DNA of 32,796 bases from Bradyrhizobium valentinum (GTDB lineage: Bacteria > Pseudomonadota > Alphaproteobacteria > Rhizobiales > Xanthobacteraceae): NCBI RefSeq assembly GCF_001440405.1, contig NZ_LLXX01000197.1, positions 1-32,796 on the forward strand, read 5' to 3'. Below, in pieces: positions 15,996 through 23,838 of the stretch (positions within the stretch are counted from its first letter, which is position 1; each line of letters starts with the position of its first letter). The notes below the pieces were generated by a model, which was not told the origin of the DNA, did no database searches, and was given only the letters and a program-made list of their open reading frames with translations. The translations under genes were made by a program, and so were the position numbers.

Positions 15996-16272
15996 GTAAC
16001 GCTCCTGACCCCCATGTTAGCTGCGAAGCAGCATGTGCCCTGCATACTACAGGCAGCGTGACGGGATTGTGAAGAGCGTTCCGCGGCTTATCCAGCCACG
16101 GGAACGCGTGTTCGGTCTGCGGCGCCCCCGGAAAGGGCCTCGGTTCCTCGCCCCCTCAGTGCCTCGCAGTCAATCCATCGTGATAGGTCACGGGGAGGTG
16201 CTTCTTCGCCACGGGCTCTCCTTCCGGGCGGCTTCACACAAGTGCCGCGAATGACGAGCTCCGCACGCTCTT
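15996..16272. other. Intergenic region, 277 bp
   Basis: It holds the upstream region of the HNH gene and, toward its right end, one micro-ORF (16156-16212, minus). Apart from that I see no convincing gene, RNA or repeat. Confidence 0.5.
16156..16212 (-). CDS. Possible 18-residue micro-ORF
   Basis: GTG at 16212 is preceded by AAGGAG (complement 16218-16223) with 5-bp spacing. It encodes (V/M)AKKHLPVTYHDGLTARH and then TGA. Good ribosome site but unknown product; it could be a small protein, a leader, or the decayed 5' end of a lost gene. It has no homology I recognise. Confidence 0.25.
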   Translation of the reverse strand: MAKKHLPVTYHDGLTARH

Positions 16273-16929
16273 CTACGGTCTGGCAGCGCTGGTCACGAGC
16301 TTCAGGCCGAGACCGAGCATGACGGCGCCGGCCGCTCGATCAACCCAGGACTTGCAGGACAGATAAGCCCGTTGCGGCCCTGACGACGAGAAGAGAACGG
16401 CGACCAACGCATACCAGGCCGCCTCGACAAGGAACACGGCCGCAAGCAGCACCGCCGCGAAGCCCATGGAGAAGGACGCGGGGAGAAAGGCAGCGAACAC
16501 GCTTGCATAGACGATGGCCGCCTTCGGATTGCTTATCTGTGTCGTGACGCCCAGCCAGAACGCGCGGAGCGTCCCGCTACTGCCTTGATACTTGTCTTGA
16601 GGGTTACTTTGGCCGTCAGCACCGGGGGCCGCGAGAGGCTGCTGCGCCGATCTGAATATGAGATAGCCCAGGTAGCAAAGGTACAGGCCTCCCACGATCT
16701 TGAGGCCTGCATAGAGCGCCGGCACAGCCAGCAGGACACTCTGTAACCCGAGGAGCGCCGCCGCGCCGAAGAAAGTGCCGCCGGCGCCCATGCCCAGCGC
16801 GGTGGCAAGGGCGCGGGCTCTGGTTGACGCCACCGCCACGCGGGCAACCATGACGAAGCTGGGCCCAGGGCTGACCACGCCAACAGCGAGCGCGGCGACG
16901 ATGCTGGCGAGCGTTACGAGTTCTTGCAT
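16273..16929 (-). CDS. LysE/RhtB-family amino-acid exporter
   Basis: A 218-residue inner-membrane protein with about six helices. The N-terminal motif VVSPGPSFVMVARVA (about 18-32) is the LysE/RhtB signature, and the second half carries TQISNPKAAIVYAS, the other conserved block. The family exports amino acids or related small metabolites; substrate not readable. A polar, less conserved loop (about 100-118, with PGADGQSNPQDKYQG) separates the halves. The gene lies 31 bp after the SnoaL-type gene on the same strand and is presumably cotranscribed with it under the divergent LysR regulator at 17602. Confidence 0.88.
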   Translation of the reverse strand: MQELVTLASIVAALAVGVVSPGPSFVMVARVAVASTRARALATALGMGAGGTFFGAAALLGLQSVLLAVPALYAGLKIVGGLYLCYLGYLIFRSAQQPLAAPGADGQSNPQDKYQGSSGTLRAFWLGVTTQISNPKAAIVYASVFAAFLPASFSMGFAAVLLAAVFLVEAAWYALVAVLFSSSGPQRAYLSCKSWVDRAAGAVMLGLGLKLVTSAARP

Positions 16930-16960
16930 GGCTGGTCATCCGGTGTTGGATGCAGCACGG

Positions 16961-17386
16961 CTATTCGGTGTGTGGCGGCGCGTCAATCGCCCAGTCCGGA
17001 TCGGCACCGAAGGGATGATCCATGAAGAACACCCAGGTGCCGTCAGGCAGGCGGCGGTGAACCTCCATGCCGTGGTGATGGACCTCGGTCGGCTTGCCGG
17101 CTTTGTCGGTGCCTTTGATAAGCCACTGCGACCGCGTCATCGCGAAGTCGCCCGAAACCGTCGTGTGATGGGTCACGACATCCATGTGCGGCTTCAATCC
17201 GACATAGGCGGCCATCGTCTTGCGGATGCCGTCGGCACCACGCGCCACGGTGCTGCCGCCGTGCACTTCATCGACCTGAACGATCGAAGCTTCGGGGTGG
17301 TACATCGCGGCCGCGGCATCGACGTCCTGCGCATTGAAGGCGCGTGCCAGCCAGAGATTGCAAAGCTCGGGGGACGGAGCACCCAT
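16961..17386 (-). CDS. SnoaL/NTF2-like protein
   Basis: A 141-residue cystatin/NTF2-fold protein: N-terminal helices with AFNAQDVDAAAAMYHPEA, the strand block SIVQVDEVHGG, then a sheet with EVHHHGMEVHRRLPDGTWVFFMDHPFG. This W-x-F-x2-DHPFG ending is typical of the SnoaL/DUF4440-type group, which includes isomerases, cyclases and ketosteroid-like enzymes acting on small hydrophobic substrates. No specific reaction can be assigned. It is first in a two-gene unit with the LysE-type exporter, divergent from a LysR regulator. A 15-bp-period direct repeat at 17400-17432 lies just upstream of its start, well placed for an operator. Confidence 0.82.
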   Translation of the reverse strand: MGAPSPELCNLWLARAFNAQDVDAAAAMYHPEASIVQVDEVHGGSTVARGADGIRKTMAAYVGLKPHMDVVTHHTTVSGDFAMTRSQWLIKGTDKAGKPTEVHHHGMEVHRRLPDGTWVFFMDHPFGADPDWAIDAPPHTE

Positions 17387-17399
17387 TTCTCAACTCCTA

Positions 17400-17432
17400 T
17401 TGAAGTTTGATCTGTTGAAGGTTGATCGATCA
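17400..17432. promoter_or_regulatory. Direct repeat and palindrome upstream of SnoaL gene
   Basis: TTGAAGTTTGATC (17400-17412) and TTGAAGGTTGATC (17415-17427) are 12/13 identical with a 15-bp period. The second merges with the palindrome TGATCGATCA (17423-17432). The cluster is 14-46 bp upstream of the minus-strand SnoaL start, where a regulator would overlap the promoter. Candidate site for the divergent LysR protein, although LysR boxes are usually T-N11-A inverted. Confidence 0.4.
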
Positions 17433-17601
17433 TCGCCCGCTGGACGGCGATCGCATGCTTCAAAGCTGGATCGGCTTCATCTTGTGGTTCCTCATCTCGC
17501 TGCCCGTTGCGCGACAGGTAGTATCTGGCGGCACGGAAAGCACGTTGGAATCGCGCCAGCGCGGCTTGCGAAACTGCAAGCCACTCCTATCCTATCCAGC
17601 C

Positions 17602-18516
17602 ATGGAGGACTGGAACGAGCCTCAACTCGTGTTGGCGGTGCATCGGGCAAGCAGCCTCACCGGCGCCGCCAAAGCGCTTGATATCGACCATTCGACCGCG
17701 TTCCGGCGCCTGAATGCCCTGGAAACGCGGCTCGGTGTCCGGCTGTTCGAACGGCTTCCAGGCGGGGCGTATCAGGCGACGCCGGCCGGCGAGCGGATGG
17801 CGGCAGCGGCGGAGCGCATGGAAGATGAGGCGCTCGGAATCGATCGCGACATTGCCGGCCGGGACCACCGCCTCTCCGGCCGCTTGCGCGTCACCTCCTC
17901 AGAGACTCTGGCGTATAGAAAGCTGACCAGTCACCTCGCAAGGTTCCGGCAAACCCATCCCGGCATCGTTGTCGAGCTCGTGATCGACAACCGCGTCCTC
18001 AGCCTCTCGCGCCGCGAGGCGGATATCGCGCTTCGTCCGATGCGGCCGAAGGAGGGCGATCTCTGGGGCCGCAAGCTCGCCGATGTCGCATGGAGCGTCT
18101 ATGGCGCTATCAGCTATCTCGAAGAGCGAGGCGGCGCCGTTTCATCCCCGGAAGATCTCGGCCGCCACGCGCTGATCGGATGGGAGGATACGGCGGTCGG
18201 CATCATGGCTGCAGATTGGCTGAACAGAACGGTGCCGAGTGACGCCTTCGTTTATCGGACCAACAGCCTCGTCAATCAGTTCATCGCCGCGAAGGCCGGT
18301 ATCGGTCTCGCGCTGCTTCCCTGTTATCTCGGCGACGAGGATTCCGACCTCGTCCGCGCGCTACCGCATCCGGTGCCGGACCTGGCCGGTGAACTGTGGA
18401 TCGTGACCCACGCCGACCTGAAACGGACCGCGCGGATCCGTGCGTTCTTCGATCTCGTTGGCGAAGGCCTTGCCCGTGAGCACAATTTGTTTAGCGGGCG
18501 GGCAGACGTCTCATAG
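17602..18516 (+). CDS. LysR-family transcriptional regulator
   Basis: A 304-residue LTTR. The N-terminal winged helix-turn-helix is GAAKALDIDHSTAFRRLNAL (about residues 20-39) with the family ending ETRLGVRLFER. The effector domain follows from about residue 90. The ATG at 17602 is chosen because homology starts at MEDWNEPQLVLAVH; frames extending to 17422 would add 60 residues of unrelated sequence. It is divergent from the SnoaL/LysE unit and so is its likely regulator; ligand unknown. HSTAFRRL resembles the subgroup in which DHSTVFRRL-type recognition helices occur, also seen in the LysR at 31524. Its stop is 1 bp from the stop of the convergent NHL gene. Confidence 0.9.
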   Translation: MEDWNEPQLVLAVHRASSLTGAAKALDIDHSTAFRRLNALETRLGVRLFERLPGGAYQATPAGERMAAAAERMEDEALGIDRDIAGRDHRLSGRLRVTSSETLAYRKLTSHLARFRQTHPGIVVELVIDNRVLSLSRREADIALRPMRPKEGDLWGRKLADVAWSVYGAISYLEERGGAVSSPEDLGRHALIGWEDTAVGIMAADWLNRTVPSDAFVYRTNSLVNQFIAAKAGIGLALLPCYLGDEDSDLVRALPHPVPDLAGELWIVTHADLKRTARIRAFFDLVGEGLAREHNLFSGRADVS

Positions 18517-18517
18517 T

Positions 18518-19486
18518 CTAGACCTTCTCAAGCTTCTGCAGGCAGCGGGTTACGCCGACCTCCGGCGGCATCGGCGTATCCGGAAAGCTGGTCTTCCAGT
18601 CGGTGACGCCGACCTCGCCTATATAGATGTCGCCCTTCGAATCCAGCGCGATGCCGTGGGGCGCGAGGAATTTGCCGGCCTCCAGCCCCGGGCCGTTCTC
18701 GCCGCCGAGGCGGGCGATCCGTTTGCCTTTTGAATCCACGATCGAGAGCCTCGGGCCGAGATTGGGCACCTTGCGGTTGACCGCCAAGCCGGGCCCGAGC
18801 TCGCCGACGATGAAGGTGGGCTGCCTGCCGCCGCAGCAGCACAGCGCGCAGGGCCGGTGCAGAAAGTTCCACTGCGTCTCGTATTTGCCGTTGCCGTCGA
18901 ACACCTGCACGCGGTGGTTCTCGCGGTCGGCGACGTAGACCCAGCCGTCGGCGTCGGTCGCGATGTTGTGGACGATGTTGAACTGGCCGGGATCGGTGCC
19001 GGGTTCGCCCCAGGTCTTGAGCAGCTTTCCATCGGGCGAATATTTGTGGACGCAGGCATTGCCGTAGCCGTCCGAGACGTAGATCTCGCCCTTTGGCGAC
19101 AGCGCGGTATGGGTGCAGCGATGGAACGGCTCGCCGCTCATGAACGGCGCGGGCTTGTTCGGAATGCCGATGGTGAGCAGCACCTTGCCGTCGGTCGAGC
19201 ACTTGCGCACGGTGTGGTCGCCGTCGTCGGTGCAGTAGAGATTGTCGTCGGCGTCGATGTGCAAACCGTGGGCGCGGTTGAACAGGCCTTCGCCCCAGCT
19301 CTTGATGAAATTGCCCTCGCGATCAAGCACCACCATCGGGTGGTCGCCGCGGTTGAAGACGTAGACGCGGTCCTTGCTGTCGACCGCGACCGAAGCGACG
19401 TCGGTCAGGCGCCAGCCATCAGGCAGCTTTGCCCAGTTTTCGGCGACGCGGTAACGGTGCTCGCCCGAGCCGAGAATGACCGACAT
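18518..19486 (-). CDS. NHL-repeat six-bladed beta-propeller protein
   Basis: A 322-residue protein made of NHL-type blades: repeated units of the form V-A-V-D-S-K-D-R-V-Y-V-F, HGLHIDADDNLYCTDDGDH, TALSPKGEIYVSDGYGN, NIATDADGWVYVADRENHRVQVF and GIALDSKGDIYIGEV. Such propellers often bind ligands or protein partners; relatives include peptidylglycine lyase-like and SMP-30-like proteins, but catalytic residues cannot be assigned. There is no signal peptide. Odd feature: the Cys cluster C213-A-L-C-C-C218 in a loop between blades, with further Cys at 85, 96, 124 and 145, which might bind a metal. It stands alone, convergent with the LysR gene. Confidence 0.82.
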   Translation of the reverse strand: MSVILGSGEHRYRVAENWAKLPDGWRLTDVASVAVDSKDRVYVFNRGDHPMVVLDREGNFIKSWGEGLFNRAHGLHIDADDNLYCTDDGDHTVRKCSTDGKVLLTIGIPNKPAPFMSGEPFHRCTHTALSPKGEIYVSDGYGNACVHKYSPDGKLLKTWGEPGTDPGQFNIVHNIATDADGWVYVADRENHRVQVFDGNGKYETQWNFLHRPCALCCCGGRQPTFIVGELGPGLAVNRKVPNLGPRLSIVDSKGKRIARLGGENGPGLEAGKFLAPHGIALDSKGDIYIGEVGVTDWKTSFPDTPMPPEVGVTRCLQKLEKV

Positions 19487-19546
19487 GTGTTTCTCCCCAT
19501 TTGTTGTTGATGCGAGTGTCGCAGACGCTGGTTCAGGCCGCGAGGG

Positions 19547-19579
19547 GGCCTTTGCGCATGGCCCCGTCGCGCAAAGGCC
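19547..19579. terminator. Perfect 11-bp hairpin after the flavoprotein gene
   Basis: GGCCTTTGCGC and GCGCAAAGGCC form a perfect stem with an 11-nt loop, 35 bp past the minus-strand stop at 19615. It lacks a U-run, so factor-dependent termination or another role is possible. Confidence 0.55.
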
Positions 19580-19614
19580 ATGTCGCGGCGACGTGGTGAC
19601 GGTGCTCGACTCGG

Positions 19615-20760
19615 TCAGGGTGCGAGCTCTGCTCTAACCTCACCGAGCAGCGCCATGCCACCTAACCGACCCAATTCGTCCGAACATTTCGCGCTCTTGC
19701 CGTAGCAGCCGAATGCAACCGCTACGCGCTCCGAAAGCGGTCCGATGCAGGGCAGGCCCGTGTCGCTGAAGGTGGTCATGCAAGGCACGACGCGGCGTTC
19801 TTCGAAATTGAGGTCGCGAATACGGTCAAGGATCTGCTTTTGAAGCGCATCAGCAACGTGAATCAATCCGCCCGATTGGAACCAGTCCTTGATATCCGCC
19901 TCGCTTTCGAGCGGAAGATCGACCGGATCACCGCCGAGCTTTAACCAGGTGTGGCCGTCCGGATAGGGGATTGGCGGCAGAATATAGGGATTCTCCCCCT
20001 TGGGCCCGATACAACGCATCGACGGCATTCCGGCTAAACGTTGAACCTCCGCCGCACCAAGCCGAAACAGCGCCACGGTACGCCCATAGACCGTAAAACC
20101 CAATGATCGACCGAGCAGTGATTGGGTATGCCCGCCTGCCGCAACGAGGACACGCTCGGCCTCGACACTGCCCGATCTCGTCCGGACCGTCACGCCAGAG
20201 CCGCTTTCCGAAATTCCCAGCGCAGGTTCGTCGATGATCCGAGCCCCGGCGCGCTCCGCCGCGATCGTCTGCGCCCGGACCAAGCGGCGCGGGCTGATGT
20301 ATCCGGCATTGCGCGGCTCGAGATACCCCTGCATTCCCGCCGTTGATCTCAGAAACGGAAATCGCTCCGCGAGCCTCGTATCATCATATGCTTCACAAAG
20401 GATCCCGGCCTCAGCGGTGATTTTGCCAACCGAAGCGACGTCGCTGCTTTCGCCAGGGCCAACGTGCAGCACCCCAACTTCCCGGTAGAAGTCCACACCG
20501 CTTTCCGCTGAAATCTCGTCGTAGCGCGAAATTGCAGCGCAGTTCATTTGCACCCAAAATGGCTCCGGATCGAACCTCCTCGTGATACGGCCCTCATCGT
20601 AGTGGCTTCCAAAGACCCCGTTATGGCGCGAATAGTCTACCGGCTCGTCGGGCCCGATCAGTGCAACATCATGGCCCATTTTGGACAAATGTCGCGCAGC
20701 CGCCGACCCGATCATGCCACGTCCGATCACCGCAAGTTTGATCGCTTTATCAGCGCTCAC
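19615..20760 (-). CDS. FAD-dependent amine oxidase-like enzyme (DAO/sarcosine oxidase family)
   Basis: A 381-residue flavoprotein. The FAD-binding Rossmann motif is at the N-terminus, VIGRGMIGSAAARHL (G-x-G-x2-G, about 12-26). The middle portion shows a substrate domain with EPFWVQMN and ERFPFLRST, and a second nucleotide-binding strand VLVAAGGHTQSLLG near 210. The C-terminus has FGCYGKSAKCSDELGRL, where monomeric sarcosine oxidases carry a G-x2-G-H-G-F-K motif and a covalent-flavin Cys; a Cys is present here but the motif is altered. Relatives oxidise secondary amines or N-methyl amino acids to imines with H2O2. No operon partner; a hairpin follows. Confidence 0.85.
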   Translation of the reverse strand: MSADKAIKLAVIGRGMIGSAAARHLSKMGHDVALIGPDEPVDYSRHNGVFGSHYDEGRITRRFDPEPFWVQMNCAAISRYDEISAESGVDFYREVGVLHVGPGESSDVASVGKITAEAGILCEAYDDTRLAERFPFLRSTAGMQGYLEPRNAGYISPRRLVRAQTIAAERAGARIIDEPALGISESGSGVTVRTRSGSVEAERVLVAAGGHTQSLLGRSLGFTVYGRTVALFRLGAAEVQRLAGMPSMRCIGPKGENPYILPPIPYPDGHTWLKLGGDPVDLPLESEADIKDWFQSGGLIHVADALQKQILDRIRDLNFEERRVVPCMTTFSDTGLPCIGPLSERVAVAFGCYGKSAKCSDELGRLGGMALLGEVRAELAP

Positions 20761-21027
20761 GATTAACTCCTACGCCTTGCTGTCATAAGCAGCATGAAAT
20801 CCACCACGTCAGAACCACGCCTGCTGGCCACGGCATTGGGTCACGCCAAATGCCTAATCTATATTTCCGATACTTTTACAGGCCATTGTCTTTCGGCACT
20901 ACGAAACGCCAAACTTCAGAGACCTAGCGAAGGGTCGCAACCCGCTTCGAAAAGACGGCCAGAAACTATCTCGCCGTCGTAATCATCGCCGCTACAATCC
21001 TATGGATCAGATAACCGTCCACACGAC
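20761..21027. other. Intergenic region, 267 bp
   Basis: It holds the upstream region of the flavoprotein gene and the end of the response-regulator unit. A 62-codon plus-strand frame at 20794-20982 has no supporting ribosome site or homology. Otherwise nothing convincing is seen; the stretch is somewhat less GC-rich than its neighbours. Confidence 0.4.
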
Positions 21028-21699
21028 CTAGCCTTCCATATCCTCCGCCGCGATGATCCGCTGGCGAAGCGCCAGGCGTACCAATTCGATGTCGGAGCCG
21101 ACGCCGAGCTTGGCGCGGATCTGATAGCGGGTGTTGGCCGCGGTCTTGACACTGATATGCAGCGTGTTTGCGATCTCATCCACGGATTTCTCCGCCAGCA
21201 GCATGCGCAGGATTTCGAATTCACGCGGGCTCAGCGTGTCGATTGCCGAAGGCTCGTCGGCGAGCCGGTTGATCGCGAGTTCATGGTCGATGTCGGGGCT
21301 GAGCGCGATGCGTCCGGCCATGACCTCGGCGATGGCGCGCAGCAGAGCGTCGGGCGGGTTGCTCTTGGTGACATAGCCGCGTGCGCCGGCCTTGATCGCC
21401 TGGATCGCATAAGCGGCGCTCTGGTGCATTGAGAAGACGAGGATGCGCGCGGACTTGTCCCATTGCCGGATGCGCCTGATGGCCTCGACACCGCCGATGC
21501 CGGGCATTGATATGTCCATGATGACGAGATCTGGCCCGGTCTCCTTGTAGATGCGATAAGCCTCGGCTCCGCTATCCGCTTCGGCGACGACCCGTAGGCC
21601 ATCCTGCTTCTGCAACAGCGAGCGATAGCCCTCGCGCACGATGGCGTGGTCGTCCACCAGCATCACGCGAACGTAGCTGCCGGCGTCGTTCGTCCTCAA
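21028..21699 (-). CDS. NarL/FixJ-type response regulator
   Basis: A 223-residue regulator. The receiver domain has the acidic pair (VDDH, 15-18), phospho-acceptor Asp62 in VIMDISMP, and Lys112 in YVTKSN. The LuxR-type DNA-binding domain begins LSPREFEILRMLLAEKS (157-172) and contains IANTLHISVKTAANTRYQIRAKL. The start is uncertain: TTG 21699 overlaps the sensor kinase stop (TTGA) and has a GAGG 7-10 bp upstream; ATG 21663 is the other option and leaves 12 fewer residues. The stop-start overlap ties translation to the upstream kinase gene. It forms a two-component pair with that kinase and may control the divergent secreted pair at 23267-24399. Confidence 0.92.
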   Translation of the reverse strand: MRTNDAGSYVRVMLVDDHAIVREGYRSLLQKQDGLRVVAEADSGAEAYRIYKETGPDLVIMDISMPGIGGVEAIRRIRQWDKSARILVFSMHQSAAYAIQAIKAGARGYVTKSNPPDALLRAIAEVMAGRIALSPDIDHELAINRLADEPSAIDTLSPREFEILRMLLAEKSVDEIANTLHISVKTAANTRYQIRAKLGVGSDIELVRLALRQRIIAAEDMEG

Positions 21700-23099
21700 G
21701 GCTCCGCCCTCATGTTGGGAATGCTGACGACAAGCCGGGTGCCGCCCGCGGCCGGCCGCTCGAAATGCAGCGTTCCGCCGAGCGAAACCACGCGCTCCTG
21801 CATGCCGAGCAGTCCCATGCCGATTTTCGGCCCGGGATTGCCACACGCCGCCTCGCCGTCGTCCTCGACTATCAGGACGATGTCGGCCTCTCCGGCTTCG
21901 AGACGCAATTGCACGCACCTAGCCTGCGCGTGCTTAGCCGCATTGGTAATCGCCTCCTGCGCGACACGATAGAGATTGGCGGATATGGCGGGTGGCAGAC
22001 CGTCGACCTCGCCAATGATGGCAATGTCAAAGCGGGTGCGGCCTTTCTCGTAACCGTTCCAGCTCGCAACCAGGCTTTCGAGGCTGAGGGTGAGGCCGAG
22101 TTCCTCGATATCGGGCGGACGCAGGCGCACGAGCGCGCCACGCAAGGTTTCCATCATGCCCGCCGTCGTGCGCGAGATGCCACGGCATTCCCCCAGCAGA
22201 GGCGGGCATTCGCGCTCCGCCGTATGGGCGGCGGAGGCAGCTTGGGCCGCAATGGCGGTGAGCGACTGACCGAACTCATCGTGCAGCTCGCGCGCAAGGC
22301 GCTGCCGCTCCTCGTCCTGCACTTCTATCAGCTTCCGTGTCAATGCGTTGCGCTCGGCAAGCGTGGCCTGCAGCCTTTGCGCAAGCGTATTGAAGACGTC
22401 GGAGATCGCCGACAGCTCCGCGAGATCAAATCGGGGCAGGCGCGCGGAAAGATCGTTTGCGGCAAGCCGTTTCAGCCCGACCTGAATCGCCTGTGTGGGT
22501 CGCAGCGCGCGCGCCAGCGCGGCATAGACGGCAAGGCAAAGCCCGGCCAGGGCGAAAGCCATGATGGCGAGCAACCGGCTTACCTCGCGCCAGCTCTGGC
22601 CGATCTGTGCTGCTGCGTCGAAGGTCGCGACCGCAACGCCGCGCGCACTCCCGTCGACGAGGACGGGCATCGAGGTCGGCTCACCCGGACGAAAGATGGC
22701 GCCATAGACCGATGCAAAAAATTCGGGCGCGGTAAGTTCGTCGGAGAGCGCACCGCTGCAAACACCCTGGAGAAAGGCTCCAGCATTGTTGCGATAGGCG
22801 ATGCAGAGGCCGGGCTCCATCAGCGCCGCGACCCGCTGCAAGTCCGGCGTTGCGCTGGTGGATACGGAGGCCCACTTCGGTTGCGATTGCTGTAACGAAA
22901 GGTCCCTGGCCACGATTTCGGCAATGCGGCTCGCCTTGGCCCTGGCGACCCTGTCGCTGTCAAATAAGGCGTAGGCCGCCACGGCAATGAAGCAAACCGC
23001 CGCCAGTGCGACGACGCGTAACGCCAGCCGCAGCTTCAAATCGACGGCGCGTGTCGGGCCCGCCTTGAAGTCGGTTGCCTGTCGCAAGCTTCCTCCCAT
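21696..23099 (-). CDS. NarX/UhpB-type sensor histidine kinase (HisKA_3)
   Basis: A 467-residue membrane sensor. Helix 1 is about 22-46, followed by a periplasmic region of about 125 residues with Cys99 and Cys114 that could form a disulfide or sense redox, then helix 2 (about 175-196), a HAMP region, and the kinase core. The phospho-His is H273 in RLARELHDEFGQSL, the hallmark of HisKA_3 kinases. The HATPase part follows (RVAQEAITNAAKHA, then DDG and GMGLLGMQERV). Start ATG 23099 is chosen because longer frames only add unrelated sequence; the ribosome site is weak. It is upstream of, and overlapping with, the response regulator. Confidence 0.9.
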   Translation of the reverse strand: MGGSLRQATDFKAGPTRAVDLKLRLALRVVALAAVCFIAVAAYALFDSDRVARAKASRIAEIVARDLSLQQSQPKWASVSTSATPDLQRVAALMEPGLCIAYRNNAGAFLQGVCSGALSDELTAPEFFASVYGAIFRPGEPTSMPVLVDGSARGVAVATFDAAAQIGQSWREVSRLLAIMAFALAGLCLAVYAALARALRPTQAIQVGLKRLAANDLSARLPRFDLAELSAISDVFNTLAQRLQATLAERNALTRKLIEVQDEERQRLARELHDEFGQSLTAIAAQAASAAHTAERECPPLLGECRGISRTTAGMMETLRGALVRLRPPDIEELGLTLSLESLVASWNGYEKGRTRFDIAIIGEVDGLPPAISANLYRVAQEAITNAAKHAQARCVQLRLEAGEADIVLIVEDDGEAACGNPGPKIGMGLLGMQERVVSLGGTLHFERPAAGGTRLVVSIPNMRAEP

Positions 23100-23266
23100 T
23101 ACTTCGACTATAGAGGCAAATTTCGCCGGGAAGAAAGCGCGGCAGGCCAAGATCGGGTATTTCACCCGGACGATCGAAGGAAAGTCGCCGTATCGGTGCG
23201 GCAACGGATCGGGCGACATGGTGACGATTTGGCAAACGCCGAGTTGCCAGTTCCAGGGTTGATCCC

Positions 23267-23791
23267 ATGCGCTGCATCGCCTTCATCCTTGCGCCGGCAA
23301 TGTTGCTTGCAGGTGCGGCTGCGACCGGGACCGCCGAAACGGTCGCGCCGCTTCCGATCAAAATCGCGGTCTTTCCGTTCGAGCTGGAGGATTTCAGCGG
23401 TGGAGCTGCCTTCATCCCGCCCGACGAGATCGACCGTGAGCAATTGCGGCTTTCGACGGAAGAGGCGCGACGGCTGATAGCGGAATCCGGACGCTACCAG
23501 CTCGTTGACGTCAGCGCCGTGAACGAGCCGATGGCGAAGGCAGGAAAATTGCGCGACTGCGAAGGTTGCGACGCCAAAATTGCCGCCGGCCTTGGCGCGG
23601 ATCAGTCGATGGTCGGAATCGTCACGCGCATCGGGCGGACCGAATATGCGGTGACCTACAAGATCCGCGACGCCCGGTCCGGGGCGCTGGTGGACGTCAA
23701 ACAGACCGACCTGCGCATGGGCGCCAACGTGGCCTGGAGCCGCGGCGCGCGCTGGTTGATTCAGCGCCGTCTGCTGGAGCAGGCGAAATAG
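23267..23791 (+). CDS. Secreted DUF3280/DUF2380-like protein
   Basis: A 174-residue exported protein: signal peptide about 1-24 (FILAPAMLLAGAAATG), then IAVFPFELEDFSGG, an E-E-A-R-R-L-I helix, a CxxC pair in LRDCEGCDAKIA, GLGADQSMVGIVTRI and a YKIRDARSGALVDVKQTD strand region. The order matches DUF3280/DUF2380-type proteins of unknown function that I recall near alcohol-dehydrogenase regulators, though I could not verify this. It opens a two-gene unit and is divergent from the sensor kinase. The next gene shares its layout, so the two look like a tandem duplication that diverged. Confidence 0.75.
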   Translation: MRCIAFILAPAMLLAGAAATGTAETVAPLPIKIAVFPFELEDFSGGAAFIPPDEIDREQLRLSTEEARRLIAESGRYQLVDVSAVNEPMAKAGKLRDCEGCDAKIAAGLGADQSMVGIVTRIGRTEYAVTYKIRDARSGALVDVKQTDLRMGANVAWSRGARWLIQRRLLEQAK

Positions 23792-23838
23792 TTGCCAGAA
23801 CGAAACGCACGTCACGAAATGCCAGGGAAAGATTTGCA

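Noticed and set aside
20794..20982. 62-codon plus-strand frame in an intergenic region
   Set aside because: No ribosome site, no recognisable motif, and composition differs from coding neighbours.
21696..23219. 507-residue form of the sensor kinase starting at 23219
   Set aside because: The extra 40 residues precede the natural start at 23099, lack a ribosome site and eat into the divergent promoter region.
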